NCBI RefSeq assembly: GCF_910592395.1 | Contig: NC_088322.1 | Span: 13,885,431-13,945,430 of the forward strand | Direction of reading: 5' to 3' | Length of the DNA stretch: 60,000 nucleotides | Source: Lineus longissimus | Lineage: Eukaryota > Nemertea > Pilidiophora > Heteronemertea > Lineidae | Program-made: the position numbers and the translations under genes | Notes under the pieces: model-generated | What the model was told of the DNA's origin: nothing | Databases searched by the model: none | What the model saw: the letters and a program-made list of their open reading frames with translations, nothing else | Shown here: piece by piece, positions 12,384 to 26,900 of the stretch | Numbering within the stretch: the stretch's first letter is position 1 | How the letters are laid out: the number at the start of each line of letters is the position of its first letter

Positions 12384-14896
12384 TTAATATGACTCGGGAA
12401 AGGCCGCGGTGCATCTTAAGTTCATAGAGTTTGTGTGTAAAAGTTTGTGAAATGTTTGTGTACATCTTCTGATGTACCCAATAACCCCCTCTATACAAGA
12501 ACTCTGTATAAAACAACATAAGTACCAGCCCAGCATAAGCTCAAGACACCCCTCTTTTGAAGGTGATCAATGTTTGTTTTTCTTTCAATACGGCCCCGTC
12601 AAATCTGACATATTTCTTAAAGAGGAATAAGATATGTTAACGGTTAATGGACCCAACTTCCCGATAGTAATCATCAGCAGGTAGTATATATATATCGTAC
12701 ACAAAAGCCTTTGGCTGATTTTTATACGGGCTCCGTTGGGAATTGATCTCTGTCTTATCGAAGGTATATATCTCCAATTTCGACTCCGCTGAATATATAA
12801 TATCTTCCGGATCTGATGAGCAAGGTTGGAGCAGGTGGCTGTTTTGAGAGGCCAACAAAAAAAGTGGGTTCCTGTAACTCTACAGTTACCTATCCTCGTT
12901 AACTATTCATATAAAGAACCAGAAGTGGGTGTTTACTTTAAAACCAGAGTTTCTTAGAGAAGAATTGCAATAAGTACACCATGAAGGCTCTGGACTATTT
13001 CATGAGAATTTAGCTTAACACATTTTTAGCGATTTCACCCAGAAACAGCATTTTCAGTTGGTTCACATGATTTTATGCGAGAAAGAAATATCTCCATAAC
13101 TGTAGGGGTTAAAAGCTCTACTGATAGTCGTTACCAAACTGTTTCTTCCATGAGGCATGTTTCTTCCACGAAGCATGAAGATAACACGAAGCTATCTTTG
13201 AACACAGTTTGATATGTGAAGCCAAACTTTGTCCTGAGGTCCCTGTCCTGGGCGACCTATTTTGTTTGTTTCGGTCAGGTCATGCACCAATTCTTACAAA
13301 ATCAAGCCAAAAATGTCCACAATTATCATGATTTGACACATCCACGCCATTCATCAGAATTTCAATTCACTTATCTCAGAATTACAGGACATCACGTACT
13401 GGACCGGTATTATGGTTGTGGATTATTAACTGCATCCAAAGGAGTGAAGTGCCTTTCTTTAGGAAATCAGCCTACAGGATACACAAATAGAAAATTAACA
13501 TTCGTTTCTCTAAATTTGATACCATATTGAAGGAAATGGAAGTAGGCTCAGTCATCACAGCTTGCTAATACAAATCTGGAATTGACATGACCTTTTCTCT
13601 TCAGTTATGGAAATGGAAATGGAATATTGAAATAGATATTACTCTAGTGACTTTACTAAATTTTGATTTCATTCATAAATTTTACGTAATGTCAAAAGAA
13701 ACTGATCTTCGAATCAGAAACAGCTAGTCAAAACATGACAACTCGCAATATTTTCAGAAGGAATGCCAGCCACTAATAGTAGGCCTAGGTGCTATGATTG
13801 TATCCGGCCAGCACTGATCTTGACTCAACCTGAAGGCGGGTTGATCTTGTAATTTGCAATAGGCTATAGCCACAGCTTCACTGAGTGAGTCTCACTCGTT
13901 CTGTTTACTCATTCATAGGCGGGCAGGCGCTGCAGACCTCAGGGAAATGCATGTGGTGTGTGCAGTTCAGAGTTGATTCTTCAGCTTGAGTGCGAAATTT
14001 CTCACAGTTATGACACATCCTGAGCTAAAATGACCTGACATCCTCTCTATCTGAAGACCTTTGCAGTTCACGCTCCTGTTGGAAATGGCTTCACTTTACT
14101 TAGCTTCTTTGCGGAAATTGTGATTTTCTCACCATCATCTGTTGTTGTCGGAGATAACGTTTTTTTGTCTGCTCATTGTCGGATTAGCCTGGTTTCTTTG
14201 TTCCACCAGCTGATCCTTGGCACGAGGCTGATTCATTGTCACAGCAGACGTCCAGTGCGTCCTGCATGGGTACGTGTACACGGGCAGAAAAACTGTCATT
14301 CATCTTCGTCAAAAATATAATGGACGTCTTTTTTCATGGGAATTATTCGGGATAGATTCAACGTAATTGTTCGATGTTATTCTCGCTCAATGGATGCACA
14401 CGAACATGCTAACTGCTTATTATAATTTGCATTGCATTCAATTTTGTATTCACCGGGGACCATTTCATTTTTTGTGACGCTGAATTTGAGTCCGACTCTT
14501 ATAGTGGTATTGCGGAGTTCTTTGTTGGTTTTATTTGTGAATTCTGGTCCGGAGAGGTTTGGGACGAAGTCTTATCACGGGATCACCTTTCGACGCATAA
14601 AGTACTCAAATTGCTACGACTTCATAGGGCTTGCTGCCGCACTAAATAAACTCAATAACTTTCCCAATGCGTGTCAGCCAGCCAGCTGTAATTCCAAGGC
14701 TAAGTTCTCAATGATATTGGCGATATTGACTTTTATATTGGAAGAGGAGTTTCATTAAATTTTGGCCATGTGTGTTTCCCAGGTGTGGGAGGTACAAACA
14801 TCGCTTGGAGCAGGGACTTAGCTGCACGGTGACGATAAGTGCAGATTTGGTGAGGAATTAATTGGTCATTAATGCTTGGAGTGGTGTTTGCGGCTC

Positions 14897-14989
14897 ATGA
14901 TGGCTTCGTCGGGATTCGTACGCAAGTTGAGTCAGATGGGTTGGAAACCCAAACGCAGGGAGAAGGAGAAGGAAAAACCAAAGACGAAG
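14897..14989 (+). CDS. NCKAP5: NCKAP5-like exon 1 (candidate start)
   Basis: Begins with two consecutive ATGs (14897 and 14900) and encodes 31 residues that end in a strongly basic, Lys/Glu-rich stretch (KPKRREKEKEKPKTK). It stops at the donor AAG|GTATTT in phase 0, which matches the phase of the next exon 9 kb away. No conserved sequence proves it belongs to the gene. Vertebrate NCKAP5 has a longer, unrelated N-terminus, so this may be an alternative first exon. Confidence 0.5.
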
Positions 14990-17900
14990 GTATTTCTTGA
15001 TATCATTATTTTCCCAACATATTTCTCTTTGACAGCTCTAGTATATTCCCTTTCGTCCAGTTTGGAGTGTTAAGTGGCGCCTCTCAACGGGTCGCCCGAA
15101 TTGCATGGACCTTTCGATGAATGTCGGCGTGCTGACCAGTCGTGCGTTTCACCCGGAAAGGGTTGCAGTGGCCTATGGCATTGTCCATTACATTCCATGT
15201 CTATTACACTATGTCTTGCCTTGTCATCCTGTGGCTGATCAAGCTGTGGGAGCCTGAGGCACTACAAGTCAGGTATTGTGGTGATCACTCAATCTTTGCT
15301 CAATCATCTGTGAAGGAATTATCATAACGGTTTCATGCCCATTCTGTATATACCTGTATGAATATGTGCTTTGAGCAACCTTGCACAGTTGGTGAGATTA
15401 GTGGTGACTAATATTGGCCTGTCTGACATGTGTTCCAGTCTCTCAGGCTAATTGACCACAGGGAGTCAGGAAGATGGTGATAAGACCTGTATCCGACATC
15501 TGATGGGAACAGGCAAGGTGTCCTATTTATAGAAATGTCCTTTAAGAAGCTAGACCTTGTTGGCATCCTTGGGAAGGGTGATGAAACAGCTGATGAAAAT
15601 ACAAGGAGTAGGCCTACAAAGAAACAGGATTTTGCTTGCATCCTTGGACAGGGAACTTAGCACTTGAAGAGCCTGCATCTGACAGGCAGTGCGTCTGTGT
15701 TTCGAAATGTTCGTTGAGAAACGAGATGTTGCATCCTTGGGCAAGAAACTATATCCTACCCCACCTCTGTTCTTAAAGGAAATGCTTTGTGACCATATCT
15801 GGTTAATTCTTGTCATGCCAGTCTCAGTTATAGGCTGACACTGTTGTATAATATTGAGGTTTGATCACTCTTCTTGTCAGAATTTTGCAAAGCTCTGTCA
15901 AAATCATGCTGCAGACACAACTGTAGAGAGTTAGTGTTGCTTCACAAGTTACATCTGAGTTACATCTGAACAGTACTGTTGGGATTTCTGGATGATTGAG
16001 CATGAGCTGTATGTGAAGTCTGGAGTATTTCGAGAAAGAAACAAAATAGCAGGTCATCTCAAAAAAAGCTAATGGATGCTGCTATTCGTAGACTACACAT
16101 TTTTAGTAGCTGTGAGGTATAAGTGGTCCCTGCTGGTACTGCCTCAGAAAAAAGCATTTGGGTCACTTGAAACTTTTAGTCAAACTTAATTATGCGTCAT
16201 AAATGCAATTAAAGTGGCCTGTTGCTTTTGTATAAGCAGCTATAAACTGTTTTAATATCTAATTGACATAAGAATTCTAATTATGTGGATGCCAGGAGGG
16301 GGGGGGGCCGTTGACCTCATTCCCAATGATTTGTGAGTCTTGATACTGCACTGGTCAGAGGTATTTCATGCTCTCTTCTACCATTCATATGCTTTGGCCG
16401 TAGCAGGTTTTTTGGTAATGTGGGGACAACTCTTTCGTTCTTTGTCCGCGAAACACATCTTTTTGTGATCCTTTGGGGCATTCGGTCATGCTCCTCTCTC
16501 TGTAGTGACAGCCTGCAGTTTGTGAGTAATTCTTTCGAGATGGAGGGTCCGTGAGCCAATGCAATTATTTATCAAACCATATTACATTTTGTAGTTGTTC
16601 AAAAAAGCCTGATTATTTTACTTATTTTGTACATGTTTATGTTTGCACCCGGCCGCGCATCTGATGTAGGGTAGAGAAGAGCACAAAAACGAGGCTTCCA
16701 TCCATTCAGAGCATATGGCAATTAATAATTATGGTCATTATCATCACAAATGGTAATGAGAATACCTTCCTTAGCGTCTCAAATTTCACCCCACCGTTAA
16801 AAATCGCCTTGATTTTTCATTGTTTAAAAAATAGCATCCATCTCCATCCTTTGGTTTCCATGGTAACAAAAAGTGTTTTTGCCTCCAAATGTGATGGGCA
16901 GCTATCATTTCATACACTTGATGTGTAGAGATCGACGTGTCCCGGCCCCATTGTTGGTTCAAATTGGTGGTTATACCAACAATGTCGTTTGATGACTCAT
17001 CCGCTTCCAGCTGTGCTGCCGGCCGATTCTTTGTCAACACGTTCAATGGAGTTCGTGAGATTTTCTGTCAAACCTCAAAAAATCGTGCGATTCAAAAAGA
17101 TACTTTGTTGAGAATTTCGACAAATAGCGCAGCTGTAAACATTTCTCCTTCAATGAGAACAGGTTGTCTCATCATTTCTGTCCCAATCCGCGCCAATTTC
17201 AGATCAGTGTCTGAGCGCTTCTCTGCTCCATATGTGGATTAACTTCTGCTGAGCTTACGACCAGTCAAAACAGAGTTGATGATAGGATTTATGCCACTAA
17301 AAGCTGAGATATACTCTTCTCCATGCCAGAGCCAGCTCAGGTAAACATTATAAAGCTTCTTACAGTCCCTATCACAATTGACATCCCTTAATACTTGCAT
17401 GTTCGTGACATCTGGGCGGAAATCATGCACAGACTTATAGGTTGTGCATAGGATATGTGAAGCTGAAGAGATGTCAGTTGTGACTGGGACTGTACATGTG
17501 CTTGTCTATTTTGGAAATCACAAACTTTTTCTTGTGTCAGTCATTTATAAATAAACCACTCAGACACACATGACTTTGAAACTCATGTTTATTTACAAAA
17601 GGAGACTCTCTGTAACATAATTGTTTGTGTATTTTCTTGTGTTTTAAACCAGACCTCCATCGACCACAAAAAGTTCTCTTTCGCTTTTATTCTGAAATAG
17701 TTTTCTCTGCCAAAACCAAACTTTGTACTTTTTATCAAGATATTGATTAGGTTTAAAATTTGACCATGTCTGTTTGATTTATTTGTTTTATCTATTTGAA
17801 CTATCTTGACTATCATGCAGTAGGCCTATGATCTTTCACAATCCTAAAATGAAACCAATCTACTGGAGAATGTAAGACAATGAAATGGCCTTCTTTTTCG

Positions 17901-20900
17901 ACCATTCGACACTCTTTGATATATCACCAACCATCGACATGGTAAGACCCTTCTTGTTGATCTCTCCAATCTTGCTCGGTTCTGTTGCGTTTTGACCCAC
18001 AATTCTTTGACATTGCCACTCTCTGACTTGGTATGCTGTCTTGAGAAAGATTCTGTGGAGGAAGGCTGTGTGTATAAACTACTTAGAGATATCTGGCGAG
18101 GTTTGTAGAATTATTCAAGTCGATCACAGGCACGTGGAGATAGAGCTCAATAGCCCCCATGCCCGCCCCCCCCCCCCACTGACACCACACGTAAAAGGGG
18201 GGTTGTCAGTTGAGGGGGGCTGTGGGGACTATTGAACTCTTATTTTCACTTCCCTGTGGGTCAATTTATAGTGCGAATCCCCAGTTCATACTGGAGGGAA
18301 GCCAGACGGCCACCGATGCCTCATAACTGACAAATACTGGTGAGGAATGATACATTTTGTTTGGAATCCACGCTCTCTGACTCAGAACATTCTGTAAATA
18401 TGAGCAGATCAAATGTAGCCGCATCTTCAACTTGATGCCATGTTTTATCTCCAACCAGACGCTGCATGCTGCCGGGATAAGCACCTACCCACTGCCACAT
18501 TTTACATGCAGCCATGGCGTTCTTGCCCACGACTTAGCATGAAACACCTTGCCGATATGCAATGCCATATTCTATAAACAACCTGCAGCAAAATTTCTTG
18601 ATTGAAACTTAAATTGCTTTCTCTATAGAACCTGTGAAACTTTTAGTAACTTCACTCGAAAACCTATAAATCTTTCACCTTACTTGAATAGATTACTCGG
18701 CCTTATCAAATAGTACAGGCATTTTCGATCAGGTAATCACAAGGTATTTATGTGCTGCTTTCCTAAGATAACTGAGGAGACATATTGGCGGGTGAGACGT
18801 CTCTCTTTCCTTCCTTGTGATTTGGTCTGCTGATCTCACAAGGTTTATTAGGTTTCAAGAAATTTTGACAATCGCCATTTGTATGCAATTGCCACAATTC
18901 CTTCAGTTATACATGTAGTTAGACATTTCAACGTATAAGGCTTTGAGATGGTGAAGTATCTTCCACTGGAAGGTAGGGATAGGACTTGAGACCTAAGCTG
19001 CAAAGAGTGCATACAGACATTGCTTCATAGGTGGCATAAGGCTGGCCATCTTCAATCCCCTTTGTTGCACCTTCAAACATTTGACAAGTGTTCAGAGACT
19101 GATCCTTCATGCCCAAATTGGTGAATCTAACCACTCAACCAGGCCGACCTCAATCTAAATCCATTCATTTAGTTTGCCATTAATGTAAATTTCACACCAG
19201 CAATACATTCTGCAGTGTGCCTCAGTTGGTATCAAGCTGATGCATCGAGATATTCCCATATGCGGGTTCCATTGCCAGCATGGTCTGCAGGCGATAAACG
19301 CCAGAGTTTTTAAAGCAGGAAATGAAACCAGTGGAGAAAATGCAGAAGTTGACGCTCTAACTGTGAAGCACTGAATCTGTACACATTGCCATCTTTCCAT
19401 AAGGACACACTGTTTTCTCATTACCAATAAAATACCTTTATGCTCACATGCTGGTTATTAACATGTTAGCTCTGACACCTTTTATTGGTGTGATTTAGCA
19501 TCAAGTTCAGTCATAGTTGGACATAAAAATTGAAATATTTTTCATACATTTTGCATACCCGTGTACTGTGAATAGTTGAAACTTGGTTTTGAAGAATGGT
19601 AAATTATCGTGGATGTGATGCCAGTCTGGCTGGAGCCAAGGACCGAGTTTGAAATTTGTCCAGTTGTAGCCAAACGTCCCCAAAGTTGTAACAAGAAATT
19701 ACAATGCTTTCTGATGCATGAAATGAAAATTTGAGTTTCGGCAAGAAATAGAATTGTAATCTTTGGATGCAATCATTTGGAAGCTCAAGAAACCAATTTA
19801 AGTCAATGTGTCTCCATTTTGCCAATGTTGCACCAGCAGTGAGAGTCCTTAAAGGGAATCAATCAGGCAGCAATAAAGTTATACAGAGTCGCCAATAGGG
19901 GTTTCTCCCATCTCAAAGCACACCAAAACTATTCATGCTTGTACAAGGAATATCTCTAGATATCCAAAACACTCATCAATATGATATCTTATCACCATCA
20001 ATCGCAACCAATCCCTCTGACTTTGCATAATATGTTCACCTGAAAACTACCTAATTGACCCCCTGTTTCCCTCCTAAAGTGAGGCTGTAGGCAGGATGAA
20101 TCAAGTTCTCCATCAGTTGATTTTCTAACCTTTCAAAATGCTCCACTGAGCCACTGGATATGCATACCTTTTCCTTCAGACTCTCCTCCAACGAAAAATT
20201 CCAAACTTTCCTCTCCGTTTCACGTAATCAAATCCTTCCTACTGTTTTAACATTCAATTTCACTCTTATCAGTTATTCAATATACCACCTCAATGTGAAC
20301 TACTTCAGGAAAGCTTCTTCCCTAAATTCTTCGGCATTTTATCAGAAAAAGTCCGACATCAATCAGGCCTTTCGATTACATCATTTTCACACCGCTATAC
20401 GGTGTAGGAAATTTGACATGTCCCCAAATTAGGCCCTGAAAAAATGTCCCCAAAATAGAAAAAAAAAAAAAAATTTTTTTTTATTTTTATTTTTTAGAAG
20501 GGGTAATTTGACCCCCTAAAGCGTTTTTGACACCTTAAATGACCAAATCTCATCCTAAATGGCCTAATTTGATACTTTTCAACCTAAAATTATGAGTTTT
20601 CAGGTGCATGTGACAATGTCAGTCAATAAGGACGTCGATGTTCAGGCAAATTGGCACGACGAAATGTCCCCAAATTAAGCTAAAAAGAAAAAAAAACATG
20701 TCCCCAAAATAGGCTAAAAAAATACAGGGTGTAGAGTTCTCCATGTAATTGAAAGGCCTGCATCAAGGTTAGACAAAAAGGAAGACCACCAGACGGTCTT
20801 GCAAAAGCCAAAGACCACTTTATGTTTGATCCAGTGGCTCAGCACCAACCAATCTTGATTGATCTACATCGTTATCATTTCAATATAACCTTACTGTACA

Positions 20901-23900
20901 TTTATGCACAGAATCCCATACATTTTAACAGGTACATTCGTTAGATCACATGAACTTCACTTGAGAGAACTACGCAGTCTATTTTCGATTCATTGGCAGG
21001 TGTACCCCTTCTCCTTTATCGCACCCCTGATTATTTATCAGAATGAGGCTCCGCACAGTTTTTTTCAGCGTCTTTCCAATCACCTGATGATTAGGATAGT
21101 GGCCTGTTTTTATGGTCGAGATTCATTAATTGCCTCTGTATCATATTAACGACCTTTCTGAAATTTCAAATAGTGATATATCCGAAGTTAATCTTCCTCT
21201 TTAGAAATAGTTTGGGTTCAGTCAGGCGTACTCCTACACTTTAAACATGTTTCCGAGTGAGCCTCATAGCCTAGTGGTTTAAGACTAATAGGGCCTGGGT
21301 CCGATCCTGGGGGGGAACCCAGGATTGTACGTGTGACTGGAAGACGAGCAATTACCAATGAGACCTGGAGGCCTTTTGTTATGGTCAATTGTGTGTCTGG
21401 TGAAATTGCGGCAAAAACTGTAGAACTCTCAGATAATTAACTTAACTACAGCATCAAGCATCTACAGGAGTTACGCATTGTTCTGCCTAACCTCTTTCCA
21501 GACATGCGCGAATAGTCAGACAGAAGCAAGTGTGGTTATGTGACAAGCCCAAGGACATAGCGTAACATATCAATATTCGACATTATTATCATAGCCTATA
21601 TCATATCTTCATGGTTCATCTTATGTATAATTACATGTATCAAACACAACAATCCAAGTTATTCAGTTAATCGTTCCATTATGATTGTTTAAAGAGGCAA
21701 ACCTTCTTGATCTTGAAGCATCTCTGGAATCTTGATTGATATCTTCCGTATGATAGTGAATGAGAATGAAAGAGACCTGAATGGGCGGCTGATAAAACAC
21801 AGAATGAAACAAAACGAAATGTCGAAATGAAGTGAAATCATCGAAAGGAAACGCTTTTGCAAATTACTTCCAAATTCTTATATTCTGATGGAATTCTGTA
21901 GTTGAAAATTGTGGTACTGAACACATAACATCTTAAACCAGTCATTGATCTGACTTTCCTTACTTACTTTTTCAACAAGAGTTCTTCATATCAAGGGGAG
22001 CATTTATATATATCGATATCATGTTGATGTTAATCTTCATTTCGTTTTGATGATTTCGTTTTGTTTCGATGATTTCATTTTAGGTTTCATCAATGTACAA
22101 CAGGTCAATTAATGATGATTACCAATACCATACTCTGCATAACCTCTGTCAGTTTCAACACAACCTTACTTTAAGAATTGCGTGTAACTTGGTGAATTTT
22201 CATGCTTGGAGTGTGGGCATTGTTGCTCAGGCATTATGCACTGGATTCCTACTAACATTGGCAGACAGCAGCCTGTCAAGACACTATGGCTAGCATAGAA
22301 ATAGACTAGGTATAACTATAGTATGGTGTCCATTACCTGAGTTATATTGGACTTTCAAAAGTGATCCATCATAAGCATTGAAATAGCTTGTAAAAGTTGA
22401 AGTTTGTGCAGGAGAGTGTCTGCACCCCAGTGAAAGGGGAGTCTGATCCAGCTTGATAGGGACACTCTATACTTCCAAACTTCTGTCTTTGATGCCTGAC
22501 AGTTAAAGGGAACTGGAACCGCCAAGCCAGTTTGTATGACCTCGTTTTCATTTCCCGCGTATCGGGTGATCAGAACGAGGCATGAATGAAACATGGCGCC
22601 TAGCTGTCAATCATTGAGTGACGTCACTACTATGGAATTTACTACGAAAACTCATGAATGAAAGATCGCATAACTCACGTGATTCTCACATGATTCTCAA
22701 TAATAACAAATTGAACTGTGCATGCTCGGGCACTGGGGGCGGAGCTACAAATCTGAACTCGAATAGAGGTTGGACGTTTGACTTTCTCGGGCGTTGAAAG
22801 TCGAAAAGTTCAATAAATCGCTCGGCGGTTCCAGTTCCCTTTAAAGATGCCACATGACGTTGATTGAACAGAAAGATGAGGACTCACTGATTGAAAAATA
22901 CATAGAATATCATATGGAGTAGAATTTTAAAGAAGGAAACTCAAAACGGTTCAAATTTCTCCACAGTTTCTGTAAATGAACTCTAAGTGAACTCTGCCAC
23001 AGTTTTATTGCACCTCTAATTGACACTTATCAGCTCTTGACGATTGAGAGCTGATTGGTCACTAATTAAACAGCAGTTTTACTCATCACTGGAGGATATA
23101 TCACTCAAATCAACCATTTGACCTTGGTGGTTTTCAAGGTCATTGGCTATACTTTTTCATCATGCGAAAACAATTTATCTTGAAATTGTAACCAGTCTTG
23201 TGAATGCTCACCCACTGACTAATACTACCAATAGAAACTAAAAGATGCCACATTTGAATGAATATTTTGGTTCTGGGGGGGGGGGGGGTCCCATTGAAGG
23301 GACAACAGGGCATTACTCTGCTGGCCACTGAAATCCCACACCAAAGGTGTCCCTCTGATAGAATGATTTCAAAGGAATCAGTGACCGTTGTTGAGTCAAG
23401 TGTTTCAAACCAATTCTACACATTCATGTGACTTCAATGACAGTAGATATCACCATGAACGACAGGCTTCATCATTTCTAGTCAATTAGTGGCAATTACT
23501 AACTCTCTGATGATGTTGATGTGCTGGGTGCCTGGATGGATGCTATGGTCATCAGCTCATGATATTTAGTCACTGCCTTTTTCTCAATAAAACCATTTGT
23601 GAGTGTATTGCTTGCTGGTAGAATGCAAGTTATTTCTGAGAATATATTTATTTGTTGAATATTTATAACACAATAAGTGGAATATCTTGTAAAATGCCTG
23701 AGGGTTGTTGTGGTACCATGCTAAATGGAAATAACATAGGAACCATCTCGGAAATGTTTTTCCTTTTCTATAAAGGTCCTTGCTTGATGTAGAAGCAATG
23801 TATAGTAGTCATTCATCTCAAGGCTATATATTGAAAAAAAGACATGAGCTGTACTGGTCGGAAGTAATATTCCTTATTTTGAGATGCGATAATGAAAGCT

Positions 23901-26900
23901 GATTTTCAACTGCTGATTGTTTAGTCGACCGTGTGCCACACACTCGGACAAAAACTCGTCAATGATGTTGTTTCTCTTTCTAGAAATGGCCAGTTTTCTA
24001 TCCTTCATTGTTCCACATATACTCGACTTCTGATGATTCTTGCGGCCAGATATTTTACCTCTGATTTCGCTTTTTCTTTCCAGAAAGAGGGCCTGATGCA
24101 GGACCTGGAGAAGGAGCGTCTCCTCCGTGCCGAGACGGAGCAGCGTCTGGCCGAGATGACCGCCGAGAGCGAGACGACAAAAACACGACTGCAGGGTCTC
24201 CAGGATGAGTTTCGGCGGATGGAGGATATGGTGCGGAGTATGGTGCAATACAAGATGAAGCTGGACCAGTTGAAACAAGAGAAAGCCAATCTGACCGTCA
24301 CTTATGAGGTGAGGTTTTAAAAGTTCTTCAATGTGCCCCTCCACCTTTTTGCCAAGCTGGTGTGAATTGTGGTCCGAAAAAGGAAAACCCCAACCGATTT
24401 CTCAGGGAAGGTTTCCCATCCATTCTGCCAACAGTTCCTACTGTCCAGTAACTAAAGAATCATGGCACTCGATTGATGTCGAATACTTCGATTGATTCAG
24501 CATTTTCTCCAGCCTTGATCATCATCAATACACAAGGCAAGAAATCCCCTGCCTCTATGTACAAAGAGGCTCAAGCCAGTCTAACTCTTGAACAGTATAA
24601 GTAACCCATCCGTTCTCCTGACATCTTCAGAAACCAACAGTACAGGTCCCATTGTCAACCAACGGGAATTATAACGCTTGATGATATGGAGTACTTCGAT
24701 TGATTTAGCATTCACTCCAGCCTTGGTGATTGTTTATGCATCGTGTCTTGTAAATTGATTAAGTATCGACCAGCTCATCGCACATGTTGCATTTCTGTGC
24801 AAGATATCGATTGTGTGAAAGATCTGTGGTGCGAATGCTAAGCGAATGCAGGAGAAGTCAATGTGGCACTATTCTATTGTTAAGGCAGTATGCACTCACT
24901 CAAGCAAAACGTATGGTCGATTCCACTAAAGCAGTTCACTGTTGTGGTTTGCTGCTTTTACAGGCTTTGGAGGGCCAATAACTTACATTGAGATTGATCT
25001 AATGACTGTGAGAGCTGTGCGGTTTCCCGCGTTCACTGCAGCCTAAGGCTGTTACTCATGCAGGAGCTGCTGTTTGGAGTTGATTGACATTGTAGGGTGG
25101 AAGGGCATCTTGTGGTGGTGGGAAGTGGCAGGGTGATGCGTACATCAAACAATGGTCTACTTGAATAACATCCGTTCTGTCTTCAAATGCCTAGGGCAAT
25201 ACTGACCGAGTGTTCAGTCTAAAAACCCAACTTCCGTCCTCCACAAATGCCCAGGTTGCATAAGCCCAGCCTGGCAAGCTCCGAAACGCTTCATGAAGTC
25301 AATTCAATTCATTTCAATGAGCTTTATGATGCAGTTACATCTGATTGATCTGATATTGACTAAAATAGCCTTGGGTGAAATGTCTCAATAAAAATAGTCA
25401 TATCTTGCTTTCTGAACAAACACAAGTCTGTAGTAGGTCCATTTCCCCAGCATGGCTACATTTGGACTTGTCATGATGATATTTGAACACTTCAGTAACC
25501 ACATTTCGATTAGAATAACACGACTGTTGGAATATAATATTGCCTCCAATCTTTGGAGATTCTATTTGCAATGCGAACTGCAGATAAAAGTTGCAGGGAA
25601 GTAGAGATCCCTGCCCCTGGCATCAGAGTTTCAAAGTTGCACCCACAAGTAAGCAGAGGAAGACAAAAGCTAATCAAGGAATGTTAAGATTGAGCAATAC
25701 AGACATTTATCAATAATGTCTACTGTCTTCTAATCAGCGGGGTGCCCCTTCTTTCTAAGGGCGCCCTGCATTTCCGCCCGTGTTAAAGGAGAGTTTTCAA
25801 TGCTTTTAGATGGAAAAAAACACAAAATTATCTGCCAGCAGGCAGGCAATGGATGCAGTAATCCAATGATTGCACGAGGAGGTAACGAGTTTCTGAATGC
25901 TGCTCTCGTCGTCTCCTACAACGCTGCACCGAGCGACTGTAGCCATGTTTATCAGCGTCGCATGATGAAGAAGTTCAAGGCCGAGATTGGCTGCCTCCAA
26001 CAGAGTTATCATCACGAAGAGCAGATGCTCCGATCACAGTGATTCACGCTCCCAATCAAAATTCATAATTTGCTATTTCCGACAAATAGTTGCATAGTTT
26101 ACTCAACAATGCACGTTTCTGCCGTTGTTGAGGAAATTGGTAATGATTTTCCAATTTTCGATGATTTGGTATTTCTAGCGAATTGATTTGCGCTTACGTG
26201 ATGCTAGTTTCTGTGGTTGCTGAGAACCTATTAGTGGTCATTTCCAATGATTGTGAATCGGCTCCTTGACACTTAATGATCCCGTCCAAATCAAGATACA
26301 TAATTTTCTGTATTTTCAACCAAAAGACATTGAGCAATTGACAACAAAATGTACTTAGTATCACTTATTGACGAGCAATCGACTTAGATCGTTGTGCATG
26401 TCTATTTCATAGCACCTGACACCTGTTATATTCCAACAGTCCAAGTTGAAATTGATCAAATCGACATCCAGAAACTTTCAATTGGTTGCTCAAAATGGTT
26501 CAATATGAGAATGAATCATTCTTGAAGCTCATCACACAAGATAATGACGTCCATTTTAGCCGTTTAGTGTCATCGAATTCTCCAAAGCGTCAATTCGCAG
26601 AAATCCATATCTGATAGATGGAAGATGACAGTTATCTCTTATAGATAATGATAAGACTTTTGTCCAGTAAGAGTGATGTGTGGGAGAATATTGGGAATCA
26701 TTGAATTCTTTGGAAATACTCTTCTCGGAATCCATGTTTCCGATTATTCTCGGAAAATTCACCCCCAGTGGGATCAGATGGTGGAAATGATTTAGATTTT
26801 GTTCTGATTTGATGATGGAATGGAGTTCTAAGATCATATAAGAAAATAGGAAAGTGTCATGATCTCTGGCTGGAGGTTTGATAACCAGCTGGAATAGTGT

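Larger units (their letters stand above)
1..14896. other. noncoding upstream region
   Basis: I see no convincing coding exon here. Open frames are short, lack codon bias and mostly overlap each other on both strands. It may be intergenic DNA or 5' UTR and introns of the NCKAP5-like gene, whose vertebrate relatives have extra N-terminal exons that I could not find. Recognisable contents are an AT-rich tract (1530-1870), a T-rich short tandem repeat (7003-7115), and palindromic elements at 7897-8015, 8663-9275 and 12193-12383. The rest is unremarkable AT-rich sequence. Confidence 0.6.
14990..24083 (+). other. intron 1 of the NCKAP5-like gene
   Basis: About 9.1 kb of noncoding DNA, if exon 1 is real. 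It holds the X-box-like site at 16854, a palindrome at 18143-18240, a family C MITE fragment at 19849, a SINE head at 21252 and a TTAA-flanked MITE at 22507. A poly-G run lies near 23276. No other exon is convincing. Confidence 0.5.

Noticed and set aside
21252-21330. Functional tRNA gene
   Set aside because: A and B boxes are present, but I cannot form an acceptor stem or a sound anticodon arm. A SINE head is more likely.
23874-24344. 156-codon open frame on the - strand
   Set aside because: It overlaps exon 2, whose + strand reading matches NCKAP5 with correct splice sites.
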